This document shows, piece by piece, positions 13,301 to 28,300 of a stretch of 64,000 nt of DNA. How positions within the stretch are numbered: the stretch's first letter is position 1; each line of letters starts with the position of its first letter. The position numbers and the translations under genes are program-made. Under the pieces are notes generated by a model. The model had not been told where the DNA came from. It was given only the letters and a program-made list of their open reading frames with translations, and ran no database searches. The stretch lies in NCBI GenBank assembly GCA_014338405.1, contig JTDE01001568.1:60075-124074 (forward strand). The letters are read 5' to 3'. The DNA is from Paragonimus skrjabini miyazakii (taxonomy: Eukaryota > Platyhelminthes > Trematoda > Plagiorchiida > Troglotrematidae).

Positions 13301-16300
13301 AATGACAACGTTCACGCCACAGAGCTCAGTTAGCCGCCATTTCACCTAACGTCTCCAACCACCGACTCTGGGAATCGCGAGGGCAACAGCCCAGAAGAGG
13401 AACCCGATCTACCGTGACCAACCCCTTCATGAACGATTTAATTTGTCTACGCTAGGTCATCGTCTATCCACCTCGCACCTTACGCCAATCGGCCGCAGCG
13501 TCGGTAAACAGTGCTCGGTGTGGCAAACGACTAGCTGGCATCCTTAGTGCATGACCTAACCACCTAAGTATGTGCAAGTGCAAGGACTGAACGAAAGAAT
13601 TCGTTTGGCAATGAGTGTCAAACACCCGCTTCCTAACCTCCTCAGTGTTTACATGCTGGTGCCATCGGATACCAGCGATTGAACGCAGACATCGGTGGTC
13701 AAATACCTGAAGACGGTTCACGTCTTCTACCCTGAAGGACCATTTTTCGCTGCCGTAAAGTAATACAGCCCTCACTGTTGTCTGATATACACGATCCTTA
13801 AGCTTCAGAGAGATACCTTCTGTCGCCATAAGTGCCTCAGAATAGTAAACACAGCTCTAGCCTTGGAAATACGCGCCTCTATTTCATTTCCTACGCCTCC
13901 GCCGTCCCCGCTTATGCAGCTTCCCAGGTATACAAACCGGTCAAAAACCTCCATAACTTCATTAGCTAACATTAAATCTACGTAATCACAGCAATCTTGC
14001 AGAAGCACTTTGCATTTCGAGGCTGTAAAGCGCATTCCGAAGTACTTAGCAGAACGTGAAATTGCACTTAGAGTTGCTGGCGCTGCTTGAAAGTTGTCAA
14101 ACAGCAACACCTTGTCATCAGCATAATCAAGATCAGTCAGTCTTTCACCAGGTAGGAGGTCCACGCTGGTATCATTTAAGTGCCACAGACAGTCCCCCAT
14201 TATTTCGTCCATGACGAAATTGAGCAAAAATGGTTAAAGGGGACAGCCTTGACGAACGTCGCTCCTGGTGCTGAAATTGTCAGACAGCTCACCGTAAACC
14301 CTAACCTGAGCAGAAGTATGGGAGTAAAGCGCCAACAGTATGATCATATACTCGGTCGGTACACCCCTACGTGTAAGCGACTCTAAAAGTGTAGACTGAA
14401 CCACCGAATCGAACGCACTTTCATAGTCGAGAAATACGGCAATTGTTAACCGGCGGTACACATGAGGCTGCTCCAAAATTTGACGAAGGGTACAAATGTG
14501 ATCTATACATTCCCGACCAGGACGAAAACCTGCCTGTTCCTCTCTAATATTTAACGCCCGAACTGCAGTGAGTCGATGGAGTATAATGGATGCCAGAACC
14601 CTAGAAATGACTGGGGTCAAACTAATTCCCCTATGGTTTTCGCAAGAGCCCCTGATACCCTTTTTGAATATAGGAACTATTATCGCGTGACCCCAGCACG
14701 GAGGGATGGTCTCCGTCATCCACACAAGTTGAACCAGCTGAGTCAAGGCCTCAAGTAACACCTCTCCACCTTCTTTAAAAAGTACCGGCATGATATCATC
14801 TGGACCAGCAGCCTTATTACTATTGAGAGCTGAGATGCAATTGCGAACCACAGTCTCAGTGGGTGGTTCTAAATCTACCGACCAGGGCGTTACATCACAA
14901 ATTTGTGGTAGCATAACGGTAAAAGCAGGAGGTCAGCCAAATTGACCCTCAAGTGTTCCGTCCAACGTTCTAACCTTCAGGACTTATCATAGATTAGTGT
15001 GCCATCTGCCTCGTTGATAGCTTCAATGACAGACGGTCGCCTGGAACCAGTAGCACGCATCAGCTTAAAGAGCTTGCCGATGTTTCCTGAGGCAAAAAAG
15101 TTTCAATTTTCTAAACTTTTTCCGCTAACCAAGCCTCACGATCAGCCTTTAGACTACGTTTCAGTTTCCTACAGAAACCCCTTCTAGACTTATTATGTGC
15201 ACTACCAGAAGGAACCCTCCGTCTGGCTTCTAACAACTCCAGAGATTTATCTGAGATCCAATGTTTATTAAACCTATGCACCCTTATGCCGCATGCTACC
15301 GTACATGCTTTCTGAGTAGCCTGTGAGGTTCAACATAAATACACAATCACAGGTAAATTAAGGGAACCTATTTCAGAGAGGGCATGAAACATAAACAGAA
15401 ATTTGAAAAAAAAGGACAGTGTGACAACAGAAAACGATATCAAGTACGGAAAAGTAATAATATTAGGCCACTCTTTCAGAAACGAGTTGAAAAATGGGTT
15501 TGTGAAAAATTGTTACCAGAGATAACGGTATGATTCAATTGTTACTGTGTTCCGAATCTGCTGCAATGCAAGTGAATGACGGGAGCATCAGAAAGGAAAG
15601 AAAATGAACAAATATGAACGGAACTGACTGACAGTGGAATCAATAAATAAAAGTCCATGGGTATAATTGCAACACGACGTCCCGTAAAATAAAGTACTGA
15701 CTCGAGAGAATCCTCTAAGTAGATAGCCAAACACTGAAAAACTCAAAATTTATCAGAACGCCCGCACATAAGTCACGAAGTCAATAACCAATTAACGGCA
15801 TGATCAAAGTCCTTCAGTCTTAATTATGCACTGATATGGATGTCCTAGAAGATGGAATGATCATTTGAGAGATCTCACAAGGCCGAAGAGAAGCGGGAAA
15901 GATTTAGTTGTATTTAAAGAGATGCCAACATGAACAAAAACAGTAGCGGCTGTGGTTGGAATAGAGGCTGAAATCAGACAGTAGATAGATGATACTGTCA
16001 CGTCAGAAAGATACACGACTCTGCGACTAACAGATGGATTAATTTAATTCAGGAGAATGATTCCTCAGCTAAAACAAACAAGTCGGGATCGGTGTGATTA
16101 GTCAGCAGCACAAACGGATAGATTTTTGCGTAACTGTCCGAAGAAATCTTACTAGGCGACCATTACCTAGGCAGGGACGCCCCTGGTCATCGCCCAGGAT
16201 GTCACCATTGTCTATTCGTCACTCCGGGTTTCCGCGTTGGGTTGCCGGTTTATTTTCAAGAAAAAAGATGAATGTGCAACTCACTGCCAACACCGCTGTG

Positions 16301-19300
16301 CTCATTTTGCTTCCACGAATCTCAAAGTAACCCAACGCCTTCCTCCTGTAGTAATCATGGTATTAATTGGAATGCTTACTCGGTTAACCACCATCTAACC
16401 TCAACTAATCGTGATGAGCTTATCTTGACCGGAACCAAAATAACCGATGAAAAGCACCCTGTTCATCTCTGATAGATGGGTTGCTTCCTCTTTCATTAGT
16501 TCCATTTCAAAGGCAGAATGTGCGCTTACATAGGTCATTTATTTCCTGTAAATCTTTTTACGGATTTGTCCCCCTGATTTTCAAATTCTCTAGGTGACAA
16601 TCTCCGCAATGAAACAAATATTTGTGTTGTGTCCATCGTTTACCGAACAGCAGTTTCGTTACAGAAAGTTTTGCCATAACCAATACATCTAGCAAACACA
16701 TTAGACACGAATACTCAATGTTGAAATCTATCTCATTGGTGTTTTTAACGTTCATAACACCGAATAATTTCAAGCCTCATGGGGAATAGACCAATCAGGC
16801 CGGTACATGGAACGGTTTCCCAGTATAAACGACTTCTCCCAACTTGACACATTTCCTAGTATGATTCCCTGTCGAGAAAACAACTCACACAACCTTGATC
16901 TATCCCTCACCAACAACCCATTGATGTGCACAGTAATCAGCATTCTCAAACTAGTTTGTCAGATCATGTTGTTAGTAACTGTATTTTTATACTGTCCCTG
17001 CATCCATGAATACATCTCGCCATTCTGGACCATCGAAACAGAATGCACTGACATTCAGCTGCAGTCGCTTGATACAATTATGATCCTCCGGAACCCTCTT
17101 CTTTCTCAAACAACAAAAGTTTCCTTTACAGAGTGCATTTATTTAATTCCTATCTCCATAACCTCGATAAGATGTCCCATCCCGTATAATTCAGTCAGTT
17201 TTTCCTCCGCTCCTTACGTAAGAAAAACTCGTCAGCGTAAGCGATGGCGCGACCGACCCAATTTTTTCTCCAGCCTAGATTTCGTTGCAGATCGTAATGC
17301 TTGTTTAAAAACGTTTGAAAAAGCCAGGGAACGTTTCGTTAACAGTAAGTTATATGAATTGACTGATGCTACCGCTGGTAGCAGATCGTTCGAAAGCTTG
17401 ATAAAAGATGGTTTTTCAACTAACTGTTTTTCTCCCATTTTGAAAGCTGGCATCAACCACCTTTTCACCGAAACGGTAGGTCTGAATTACCCAGTCATCT
17501 ATCTGCTTACAACTCAACTATAATACCTATTCACTATCCCATCTACTCCTGACCAGTCATGTAATTTCACCACTTGTAATGTTCGTCAAGCCCCATAAGT
17601 AGTGAAGATTGGTAAGCCCACAGACCCAAAAGTTATTCCTTCAATTTTGCCAAAAAAAAGGTGCTCTGCTGAACTGGAGCCTATCATGGAGTGCTTATAC
17701 TAGCCATCGTTTGCACCCAGTGCATTCATCGCATCTCGGAAATAACCTCTTGTTACTTCCATTCAGAGACTCAATAATTTTTCGGATTCAAATAATTATA
17801 GTCCTACATTTCATACCATTTGTATATCTGCAGTGGGGAATCTCAAGAATGCCTCTCTTTCCGATCGTGTTAAATACCAGGCCATATGTCTCATTATATA
17901 AGCATTTACAACTTCCAATCCTCGTCATCCATCCCACCACAAAAATTCTATCTAGCTTTTCCCCCCTTTCGATCTCTATTATCACATAAAATGCTCTTTC
18001 AAGCTTGCAAGATGAAATTCTCTCCAGATTTTTTCTGGCTGTTCTACATGTTAATGTACGGTAAGTCATCCATCTCAGGTGGCATTGTCACGTTGTCGTA
18101 CTCAAATTTTTTCTCCCTTACGCCTTCCTAGGATAAGAAAATTGTGAAATTCCCTTAAGTTCTTCAATAATTTCAAAATTTTTAAAAGTTGTGTCAACAA
18201 ATAGCTGCGTACCATTCGTGAATAACTACTCTCAACTTGTCGGAATATTCTCACTAAGACAGAAGTAATGATGTGACGATGAAAGTGTGATCAAAAAACA
18301 ATTGTTCAGCACATCGCCAGTTCTAAGTTCACTTTCATACCCACCGTATACAAAAGATCTTTGGATTATGGATAAATCATTCTCCGGCAAATCAACCCCC
18401 GTGTAATAAAAGTCAAAATGGCGGAGACCACTTTCCGTTGTAATAAAGTAATCTTGTTGAGAGATTTCCAAATCCCTGCTTAGGTTTTCCGATTCAGTTG
18501 GTAGAGTGCAAAAAGGGTGAAATAGAGACAACTCACTAACTATTGCAAACATACGGATCTCCTCACATGAACACTTTACCAACCGTAAAAATAAACAAGT
18601 AGTTACCATGTTCGACTATCCATATGAAACAAGTAGGAGGAACCGTCCCGACGGTGGACAACGGGATGACCGTCTGAGCTGAACGTCAACGAGGAGTAAC
18701 TTGACAGAGAAGCAGGAGGTCCTGGATGGAAAATGTCAAGTGAGAATAAACACGTTTCTCAGCGAACGGGCCTAGGACGAGCAGCGACAACGAAAACAGA
18801 TAAATTTACCCTTAATAATTTCTCGGAGGTTTGTTTCTACGATCAACTGTGGGAAAGTGGACGGGCAGTAAAGCACAGAGTTCGGTATATGAGCTTCCGA
18901 TGGTAAACTGATGTGCCAAGTGAGCAATCGTCCACATTTGTACAACGCCACCAGGCGATAGTGAGTGACAGAAGTTTGTTGGCTGGATACGAGTGCATGC
19001 TGTGAATTCTGTGTATCTCCACCGCTGACAACCGTGTGTAGTCTACTGAAGCCCGTTGGACCGACACAAGTTGAGCCAGGATTGAATGTGGAGCCCGAAA
19101 CCGATCTGTCAGCAGTGCCATTCGTAGTGAGGGAAAGAAGATGCACGGAGGAGTTCAAAAGTAGTGGCGGACAAACGCGTGTGCCATTACTGTGGAGGCT
19201 TTGAATTCGACCATTCACATCACCGATGAAAATCATGTAGCTAAAGTTGACAAGAAAAAATAGACCATAGGTAGATTGTAATATTAATCAAAGTGAGCTG

Positions 19301-22300
19301 TAACACACATATAGGATAGCCCAGCGGGGAAAAAGTGAGGAGGAGAACATGCCGGTTTTAGAATGGTAAAAGGTCACAAAAATTATGGACTCAGGAAAAC
19401 AAACGCCAGGCATCGCGAGGAAAATGTTTTTTCCTACCACTAGCTAACTTACCGTATACTGGATAGTAGCGATGTTTATTTAGGGTACGGATGCATTAGA
19501 GCTCATGTTGTCCACAAACGTGAAGAAGAAATGGCCATTATGGCAACAGGATCCATCGTACACAATCCAAAAACACCTATGCAGGCAGCATAAGATAAAT
19601 TAGACCCATCTTTTTACAGCTTCAACAGTTTGGTTTTAGTGGGAAGTCATTGAATACAGGACGACAATTTTGTAAGCAATAGCATGTGAAGCAGTCAAGG
19701 AACCAAGACATAGCTGGCGGATTAGTGTGACGGAATAACAAAGAGGCACAGGAACAGGTTAATACAAGCTTCAATCACCTGACAAATTTTTCCCGTAAAA
19801 GACCCATGAGGCAGCAAACGTTTAAAAAGACAGGTGGATAGGTGCGGTGGATACAGTTCGTCAAGAAACAACTTACTCTGTGTATGCGTAGCATGTCAAG
19901 CGATGCTCACTAAAAACTTCCCAGAGAGTGCGGTCATTCCTATATGCTGTAACTCGATAGATGCCCGGTTCAGCTTGCGGGCCAACAGCTAGACGAGAAG
20001 AGCCGAGCGTGGAACTCTGTGTAGGTGAACGCCCAGCCAGTTCGATCAAAATGGGACCCTCAACAGGATGCGAGCAGACAAATTTTACCTTGGACTCGTT
20101 AGCTAATTGATCAGGCACTGTGATTAATGGCAGTGTGGTGGCTGATGGCAGAGAGCTAGCTGTAGCACTCGGGAGTCGAGAATCGTGGGCGTTTGCTGTT
20201 GACAAAATAAAAAAAACTCGCAGGTAATTACATCGTCAGGGTTCCATTTAAAATGAACATATGTGCAGCTTAAAATGGTAGATCGTTTCCTAGTGTAACC
20301 AGAAATCTATGGGAATGATTGCAGTTGATGTGAGAAAAACCGGTCAGACATAAAGACATCCAAACGAAAATTACTATTGGTGAGTTACGATGCAAACGGA
20401 CTTTAGGAATGTACCTCTAATCATAATTCAAACCGTAAGCCAAATAGACTACCGTCTTACTTGCGTCCGAATCTACAACAGTTTGTCCTTTAGACCTTGG
20501 AGAGGAGTGTGTGAGTCCAGTTTCTGACAACGAATTAAAACCACTTTTGGTCTGCGCTGCAGGCTTTTTCTCGTTGATGTTCACGGAAACAGGCTCATCG
20601 CTCGAATCAAAAAGTCGAACACGGCGACGTTTTTTTTGTTTACCGATAGTGAGAGATTTTATTTTTGAATTTTCATCAGAGGCCTGTCCCGGAGCATTGT
20701 TATCGTCCTCTGTTTCTGTGAAGGAACGTTTGTTCTGATTGTTGGAACCGGTGGACAAAATTTCCCTGGATGGTGTTGACGGTCCATTCACCGAGATGGT
20801 AACACACGATGGTGGGGCACAAAAATTGGACGAAATGGTATTGATTGGTTCCTTTGAAAGTTTTGCCGATTGTTCCGCCGGTTTGTCACTAAAGATGAAA
20901 CGGCAATAATTAGTAAAACTACATTTTCCAAAGCAAATTTTATTATGTCGGTCAAAAAGTATTAATTACTAAAAGTTGGTCACTTCTGCGATAAAAATCT
21001 AGAAAAAATACAACATACAGAGGTGAAACGAAGTTAGGCCACTTGAACTGATCAAGTGAACTTAGTTCGGCTGATAAAAGACAATCTGTTTCCAACACAC
21101 GTTGACGAGTCTCGTTGTAACATACATAATTTTACCACTACACACGGACAACGAACTGTAAACAGTGATGAGTGAACAGATATCCTGTGAACATCATCAA
21201 CGCAGAACACATAGATCTTATGATCATACAGCAGTACCGCCCATTCAAACACTAGGTTTGTGATAGGAAGCCATCGCGATGTGCGAATGGCACTTAAACC
21301 CATTTGAATGCCCTGCAGGCAATAAATCACCGGTCACGTTAGCTGGAGCCTCTTGACCAATAACGTCATTCAGCCAGAACGAAAAACGCAATATGATATC
21401 AAGCTGAATTGCTAAAAGAATGAATATAATGGAAGAAATGATCTAAATGTCTGGAAGTTCTTCGCAAACAGTAAGTTTTAGATAACAGTTCATTGATTAA
21501 CAGACTTTATGATATGCCAGAGCTAGAAAGTCAAATTCGGACCCAACCACACGAGGTTATATACCAGCGAATACTGTGTATGCAGTCTCGAATTCGCAGA
21601 GCAAAACTAGGGTCGCATACTCACTGTAAGTCTTGTTGGCCAATGCACAGTCCAAAAGAAAAGTACAGGAAGTACGCACATCAAGAAATGTAACAAAATG
21701 AATCTTACAACCGAAAAACTCACGGAGATGTTCCTGAATCACAGGCCAATCCTGATGTGTAGCCGTTTGCAGACGGCGAACCAGAAGGTAACGACTTCTG
21801 ACCGCCTATATCACGTTGTGTCTGTAAAGGAGCAGGGGGGAAATGGAACGAATAAATCAGTCTGCAGTGAATTAGGAGTCATTTGATACAAGAGATACCA
21901 TAGAGTAAGGTTATGCTAACGGGAGGCAAAGGTATCACAGAACAGATAAAATGGACCAGCATGACACAATAGCGATCAAGCCTAGTTCACGAGTCTGTAA
22001 AGACGTAAATCAACCCAATGAAAATGAAAAATAATGCTCTTTGCTGTACAATAAGTAAAACTAGCTGAACGGTCTGAAAAGGGCATAGTTACAAGTGACC
22101 AACGACATTAAACTCGTGGAAAAGAAAAAAACAGCTTCGTCAAAAACGTCCGTAGAAACATGATAACCGTACACTCCTCATGATGAAGTGAATACGGAAT
22201 GACACTCAAAATGAACGGCAAGAGCGACCACAACCAACTTGTAGATAACAGCCTTCCCTTACTTGTTCAACTGTAGTACCATTAAGCTTGGGGGACTCGG

Positions 22301-25300
22301 GAACATGGTTGGACTGCCCTGAGGGTTTCAAGGAAATCGCACTGGAACAAGAATCATCCGGTGTTGATGCAGACCGATTATTTTGTTGATTGGATTGCGA
22401 CGACGAGAACTGTGGATTAGAGTTGGCGTCTTCGTCAAGACTGGAGGAGTGAATGGAATTCGAAAAGCGCTACAAGTTGATATAATGTGACTAATAAAAA
22501 ACGAACTAAAAAGATTAGAAGCCGAAGGACTCCGAATGAATCATTATGGACAGTGAATATGAAAATTGCAGTGCACACAACTGCAGCTAACTCAACTTAC
22601 GAAATCAACAATAATCATGACAATGCAAACAGGAAAATAGAACAGTCTCCAAAGATAAGGATAACTAAGATTGATCTCTTCTGGATGCTGGTTCTTTTGT
22701 GGGAGGAGGGAAAATCCATACCATGTGTCAGCTATACATAAAAAACACCATTAAGGAGCATGTGTTAATATTTTGGAAAAGAATTTAGTTCTTGCAGTGC
22801 ATCCCATTAACAGAACATTACGAAACGGATACCACATTCCAAAAATTATTTCAGAAGTGTTCACGCTGTTACTGATAGTAAACAACTGTAATTTGTCCGC
22901 GAGGGTAATAGACTGCCTCGAAGGAGTATCTCCAATCATTATATGCTTTACGTCCAAATGGTAATCGCATGAACACTGTGTCAAGACTATCCACCATTTG
23001 ATAAGCGGTAAATTACGGACTGCATTGGGTAAATGGAATGAAACTGAGGCATGATGCACACACCGGTAAATTACTAGGATGGATGGCACGTGATTTCTGA
23101 TATCTGTACAACTGAGTGACGACAATTTGTTTAAAACCGATGAAGTGGGATAATTTGAGACGTCTACTGAATCATAAGATAAGCTATCTCGCACACACAA
23201 AATTCCACACTTCGCAGGACAGAGTTATATGAATAAACGCTTTTATCACTCTAGAGGGGAAGATCGAATCCAAATAAGGCCAAAACTGTGGTCCACAATC
23301 GGAGCTGGGGGATGGCCTTCCAATGATCTTATAATCTTATGGATGATTTACATGACCGTACAGAAACGGTCACCCTAATAGGTTTCAATGAAGGGATGTG
23401 AAATGGGACCATTGTATGTGGACAAAAAGGACACTAGTATTTGAGATATCTGTTTGGGAGAATATGGACGGACTAGGAGAAGATGAAAAGTGGGGAGTGT
23501 AGAAGTTGGTACCACACGAGCACAGCGCTCAAATTTGTTTAGGCAACAGAACTACGTGTGATAACTGGTCACATAGAACCGTATACTCCAGTCTTTTAGA
23601 GAAAATCAGCAAAAATGTACAAGAAGCAGATCTGTATATCATTAGTAATTGTTCAAAGAAGTTTAAAATCAAAGACAGCACACAGAACCTTAGTTCAACA
23701 TTCGAAAGTTTAATCAGACTGCGGGTTCTGATTCCATGTTTGCGTAATACTCATGGGATTGAATGATAACGAAACAGATGTTCACCATTTCGTCGGTGGC
23801 GACTAGAATAAACTGTTTACAAAAATCTTTCAGAACTCCTTCTGAGACCACGGTGAATACTCGTTAGCTTGTGAAAGGCTCAAAATAAATGTGTGAAATC
23901 GCTTGGTAAGTGGAAATTTGCAGACCAGAAGTTTAGAATGTTTGCACCCATTTGACTGATTGCTCGTTGAACGGTAGCAAAATAACGAAATAGAATAAGA
24001 AAAATGGCAAACAGATTTGTTTCAGAAGTGATAGGAAAATCGAATACCGAAGGAGGAATGTAATTCGAAAAGGAGTATGCAGGCATAAAACAAACGGAAT
24101 TTAACAGGTAACTATGACATTAAAGGTTGTATACCAATTCAAAATTTTCGAGATACCCATGCTGCTTGGTGATTCGGAATAACATAACCAATTTATGCAT
24201 TAAACCCTTGCCAAAATGCATGAACTAAGTACACTGTCATGACAGATCCAGAAAGGGTTTTCAAGCTTGAGCACACCTTGACACTAAAAGAATGTTGGTT
24301 GCGTTACACGCCAGTTATCTCGTGACGCAGCGTTAGCGGGCGATCTAGCAGATAACGATTTGAACTAAGCGTAAAAACCTAATGTAAAAAGTGCAACGTC
24401 AGCAGGTGAAAACAAGATCGCTCCCGACATATCGATCGTGCACAAAGAACTGATTCATCGTAAGCTAACTTTATCAGTAGGAAAATGAATTAAAGATCAA
24501 AACACGCTTTATAGCTCCACGCAGTAAGCCGTGAATCATTTTGTTATTTCTCACAATTTATGATCGATATACTTGGATATGCAACCAAAACGAGAATGTA
24601 CGATAGAGTGAACATTTTTAGTTGCCCGGCAGACCGCTCGAACATTACCGACGGGTGATAATTGGCACGACAAAAATTGAGACGAATTGTTAAGTCCTCA
24701 TTATTTGCTCATGGTGGGAATTTGTTCACGATTATAAAGTGAACGAAGCCGACTCATGAGGCGCATCCCCTAACGAGACAGCCAGGACGCGTCACGCTAA
24801 ATCGATCGACCGGCCGAACTCGGATGGTATGGTCGTGGGTGGTGGTATGGTCCCACTCAGTCAATCAGATTGCAAGTGTGCGGTCGAACGCCTATGCGCT
24901 ATCTGGATTGCATCGTAAATGGTTAAATTTGAACAACAGTATTCGTTTTCATCAAGAAGAGCCTTCAAAAACCTGCAATGCCACTGTCTTCATCTTGAAG
25001 GATAAAGCCCAAAATAGCCTACATGGTCAAACCACCTGATCATAAAAGTGCTCGCCGGTTAGTATGGAAATCAAGCTATGTGTCTTGTTTTGCAATCATG
25101 TGAATTAGATTCCTAAATCTCGATGACAATCCGATGATCATGATGGATGCTCGTGCAGGTTCAAAAGCAAAATAAGACATACGCCGGGGCTGATGATTAA
25201 AAGTGGACAACCTGTTCAGTTCCGTCGTGCCATTTACACAACAAAGACTGAATGCACAAGTGTAACGATAACGATGAAGTGATAGAAACACAACAATCGC

Positions 25301-28300
25301 TAGCGAGGTAAGTGGTCACGTCCGACAGAAACACAAAGCATAGATAACAATCTGTGCATTTTCAAAACTGAGTTGCTTCCGTCAAGTATGAATTCTGTGT
25401 ACTACGAACAGGACTACTTTTATCGTAAGGTTCGTGGTCAGAAGAATATTAACAGATTGAGAGTATCTGATAGGTAGTGATGGGAAACGAATTCCGCAAA
25501 TAATAACTAGCAGTAAAAATGGGACGATGGAGACAGTTATCAGTCATTGCGAACGCAAATCCCATTTTCAGAGTGAAACACATAATGACCTAAGAGTTTT
25601 GTACACTTTAAAAATAAACAGCACAGTATTTACACGAAGTAGCACAACCGAACCGACGAATGGTGACCAATGGTAGTTAGTAGAAACGTTGGTGAAAGCA
25701 ACGTTAAATGCTTAAACGCTTTACTCTGGTTTTCAACAATTTCAACTTGCCTAATGGTCATTGGGCCGATTTCAGTGTGGGCACAAACTTTACCGTAGGC
25801 AACGAACAAGACAGCAAATAATTTTAACAAAACAAATGTGCGCTCAGACATACCTGTCTAGGTGCCCGAGAAATTTCGGAATAATTCTTCTACGTCCATC
25901 TTTTCCACGAGTCTCAATCTGTTTGGAAGGCTGCACGCGCACATACACACAAACAAAGCAAGGGAGAGATAAAAACAACATGTAATCACACAATAAGAAT
26001 CAACAACTGCGCACAAAACCGAACGAGACAACTGACTGAAGGAGAAAAACAAAGCGAGGACTGGGCAACAACGGACAGGGAAATATGGCAAAAGCAGAGA
26101 GCACACAAACCTCGGTCAAGTATTTCAGAAAATACGTGTGTGCCCCTTATCAAGTAAGCACTTCTGGTTCGTATATCAAGTCAAATTTTTGCCTTGTTCA
26201 TCCAGAAATAAAAATTAACTACTGCATATATCCGACTTTAAAAATAAAACAAGCTAGAATTTGATTTTAAAAAATTATCCTTAACTAAATTATGATGATC
26301 CAATGATTAAAAAAATAATCAATAACTGAGACAAGAAGATGCTTCGACAAATGATTTGGGTTTGACCTGCAAAAAAAACGAGCCACATACGAGATGATGG
26401 ACAGTCTGCAGGTCGCTGTTCGGCGATAGGAAGGTTAAACAAGCTGTTGGTAGATGCACTTGATATACTATGAAATAAATTTACATGCAGAAAAGAGTAA
26501 CATCAGAATAATCTTCGTCTGACAAGTATACTGTGAGTACCTAGATGTTTCGATAAACTATGATAATTGATGAGCATAGGAGAATATGGCTGCTAACAAT
26601 GGAATATCACTGACAACTGATCACATTTCCTTTCAGTTAACTACTTTGGAAAGGAAACACTAGACTCAAGTCTCGTTATTGTTTGAGCTTGTTAGTAGTG
26701 CAGATCCTTGCAACGATCGGGAGCAGAACTGGCCACGCCTTCAATAAGCAACCGTGTTGATCACCGTGCAATTGACCTCACATTAGAGATAAATGAACTG
26801 ACATTGGCAAATCGCATATGATAAATCAGTTGTGAATAATGTGAGATCAATAATGCAGTGGTCAATACGGTTATCTCCTGAAAGCGCGGCTAAAGTTCTA
26901 AACCCAGCTGTGGCACAAAGATAATAACATGAAGACAAGTGTTGAATTCCGCTAGTTGAGAACAGAAGGAAGACCTAGGCAGAAGCGCCGAATCCCTTAT
27001 AAAAAAGATCCAGCAAAAATAACGTAGGTGTATAAAAAGTGAACTACAAATTTCTGAAGAGTTGACAGTAAGTTCAAAGGCTTTAGACAAAACATTAGAC
27101 GCTCAACTTTATCAAACACAGACAGAATAAGTTTAAGCCACTTGAAAGATGAAACGAATAAAACCGCGAATATGGCATTCACAAGAGGTTGACCGAACAC
27201 GTTTACGTGAAAAGTGGAGGCGCTGGTAAAGAAATCGACAAGTCGACAGCCCTGAGGCAAACAAACAAAAAATTCCGACATATGTCTGGAACAGTAAGTA
27301 AATGCCAAGATGGAAGATGGTAGCAAATAACACAGAAGACGGTCTGTGAACTACGATGTGATTTTCAGTGGTTTGATATGCCTCTTATGACAACATTGTT
27401 TGAGAATTATGATAAACAGTTCATTAAATAGAGATGTGCCGGAAGTGGGGGGCAAAAAAAATGAGAAAAAAGCGGAAGAGACGTTGAACGTCACACAAAT
27501 AGAAGTAATGACGAAATACGGCCGATTGCGCGTACAGAACGGAGGGTTACCATGTGGTTATCAGTGTTTCTGGAAATGACAACATTTTACATTACTGACT
27601 GAGAAACAATAAGACAGACCACGTAACGAAGGCCACCAAATAGACTATTATCATAAGTTGTATAATCACGTATGCCGACTGCGTACAAAAACGATGTTTT
27701 GTATAGAAGTTCCGGTAGTTTGAAAATATTGTGCGATTCACCAAGATCCATCGATGTACATGGTTGGACGATAGTGATTCAGAACTCAGTTTCATAACAC
27801 AACAACGAAAAAGGACAACAACTAGTAGCATCGCTTGGCCGGCCCAGAGCAAACGCAGCATGTGCACGGCTCCCGCTGTCTAGCTATCGCGCTATTAAAA
27901 AGGCGTACTCGCGCATCGCGTGTTTTGTGCCTTAGGGGTTTGCCAACACTTCCACTCCAGCAGCAATGTTGTTCGGTATCAAAGTAGACCTTCAATCATT
28001 GCGGCGTACAGACTAGTTACGCTTCAGACACGTAGCATTTACGACGCAAGGTTCAGTATGAGGAGGAAACTATTCTGATCGCACACATTAGAAAAAGTAT
28101 TGTGGTTCAAACAGTGAAGACGCCTGACCTGTACTGCTACCTCCACGAGATGATCGGGCTTGTATGCCGTTTTGATCCGGCGGGCTATGCTGATCAGGAA
28201 TTCGGTCCCACCAGGTGCAACCTTGTCAGAGAGACCAAACAAGTGCACTCAGACGAAAAGCAGTTACACTCATGGGATTGTATGTCGCACTACTGACAGT

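Noticed and set aside
16807..17523. The longest plus-strand open frame (238 residues) as a cellular gene
   Set aside because: Its recognisable parts (LDLSLTNNP, KRWRDRP) are of a Jockey-like retroelement, and the rest is pyrimidine-rich translation with no domain.
25630..25851. Minus-strand open frame of 73 residues that begins like a secreted protein (MSERTFVLLKLFAVLFVAYG)
   Set aside because: Its ATG is inside the GTATGT donor of HIRA exon 12, so the frame is intron sequence. There is no promoter, splice or family support for a nested gene.
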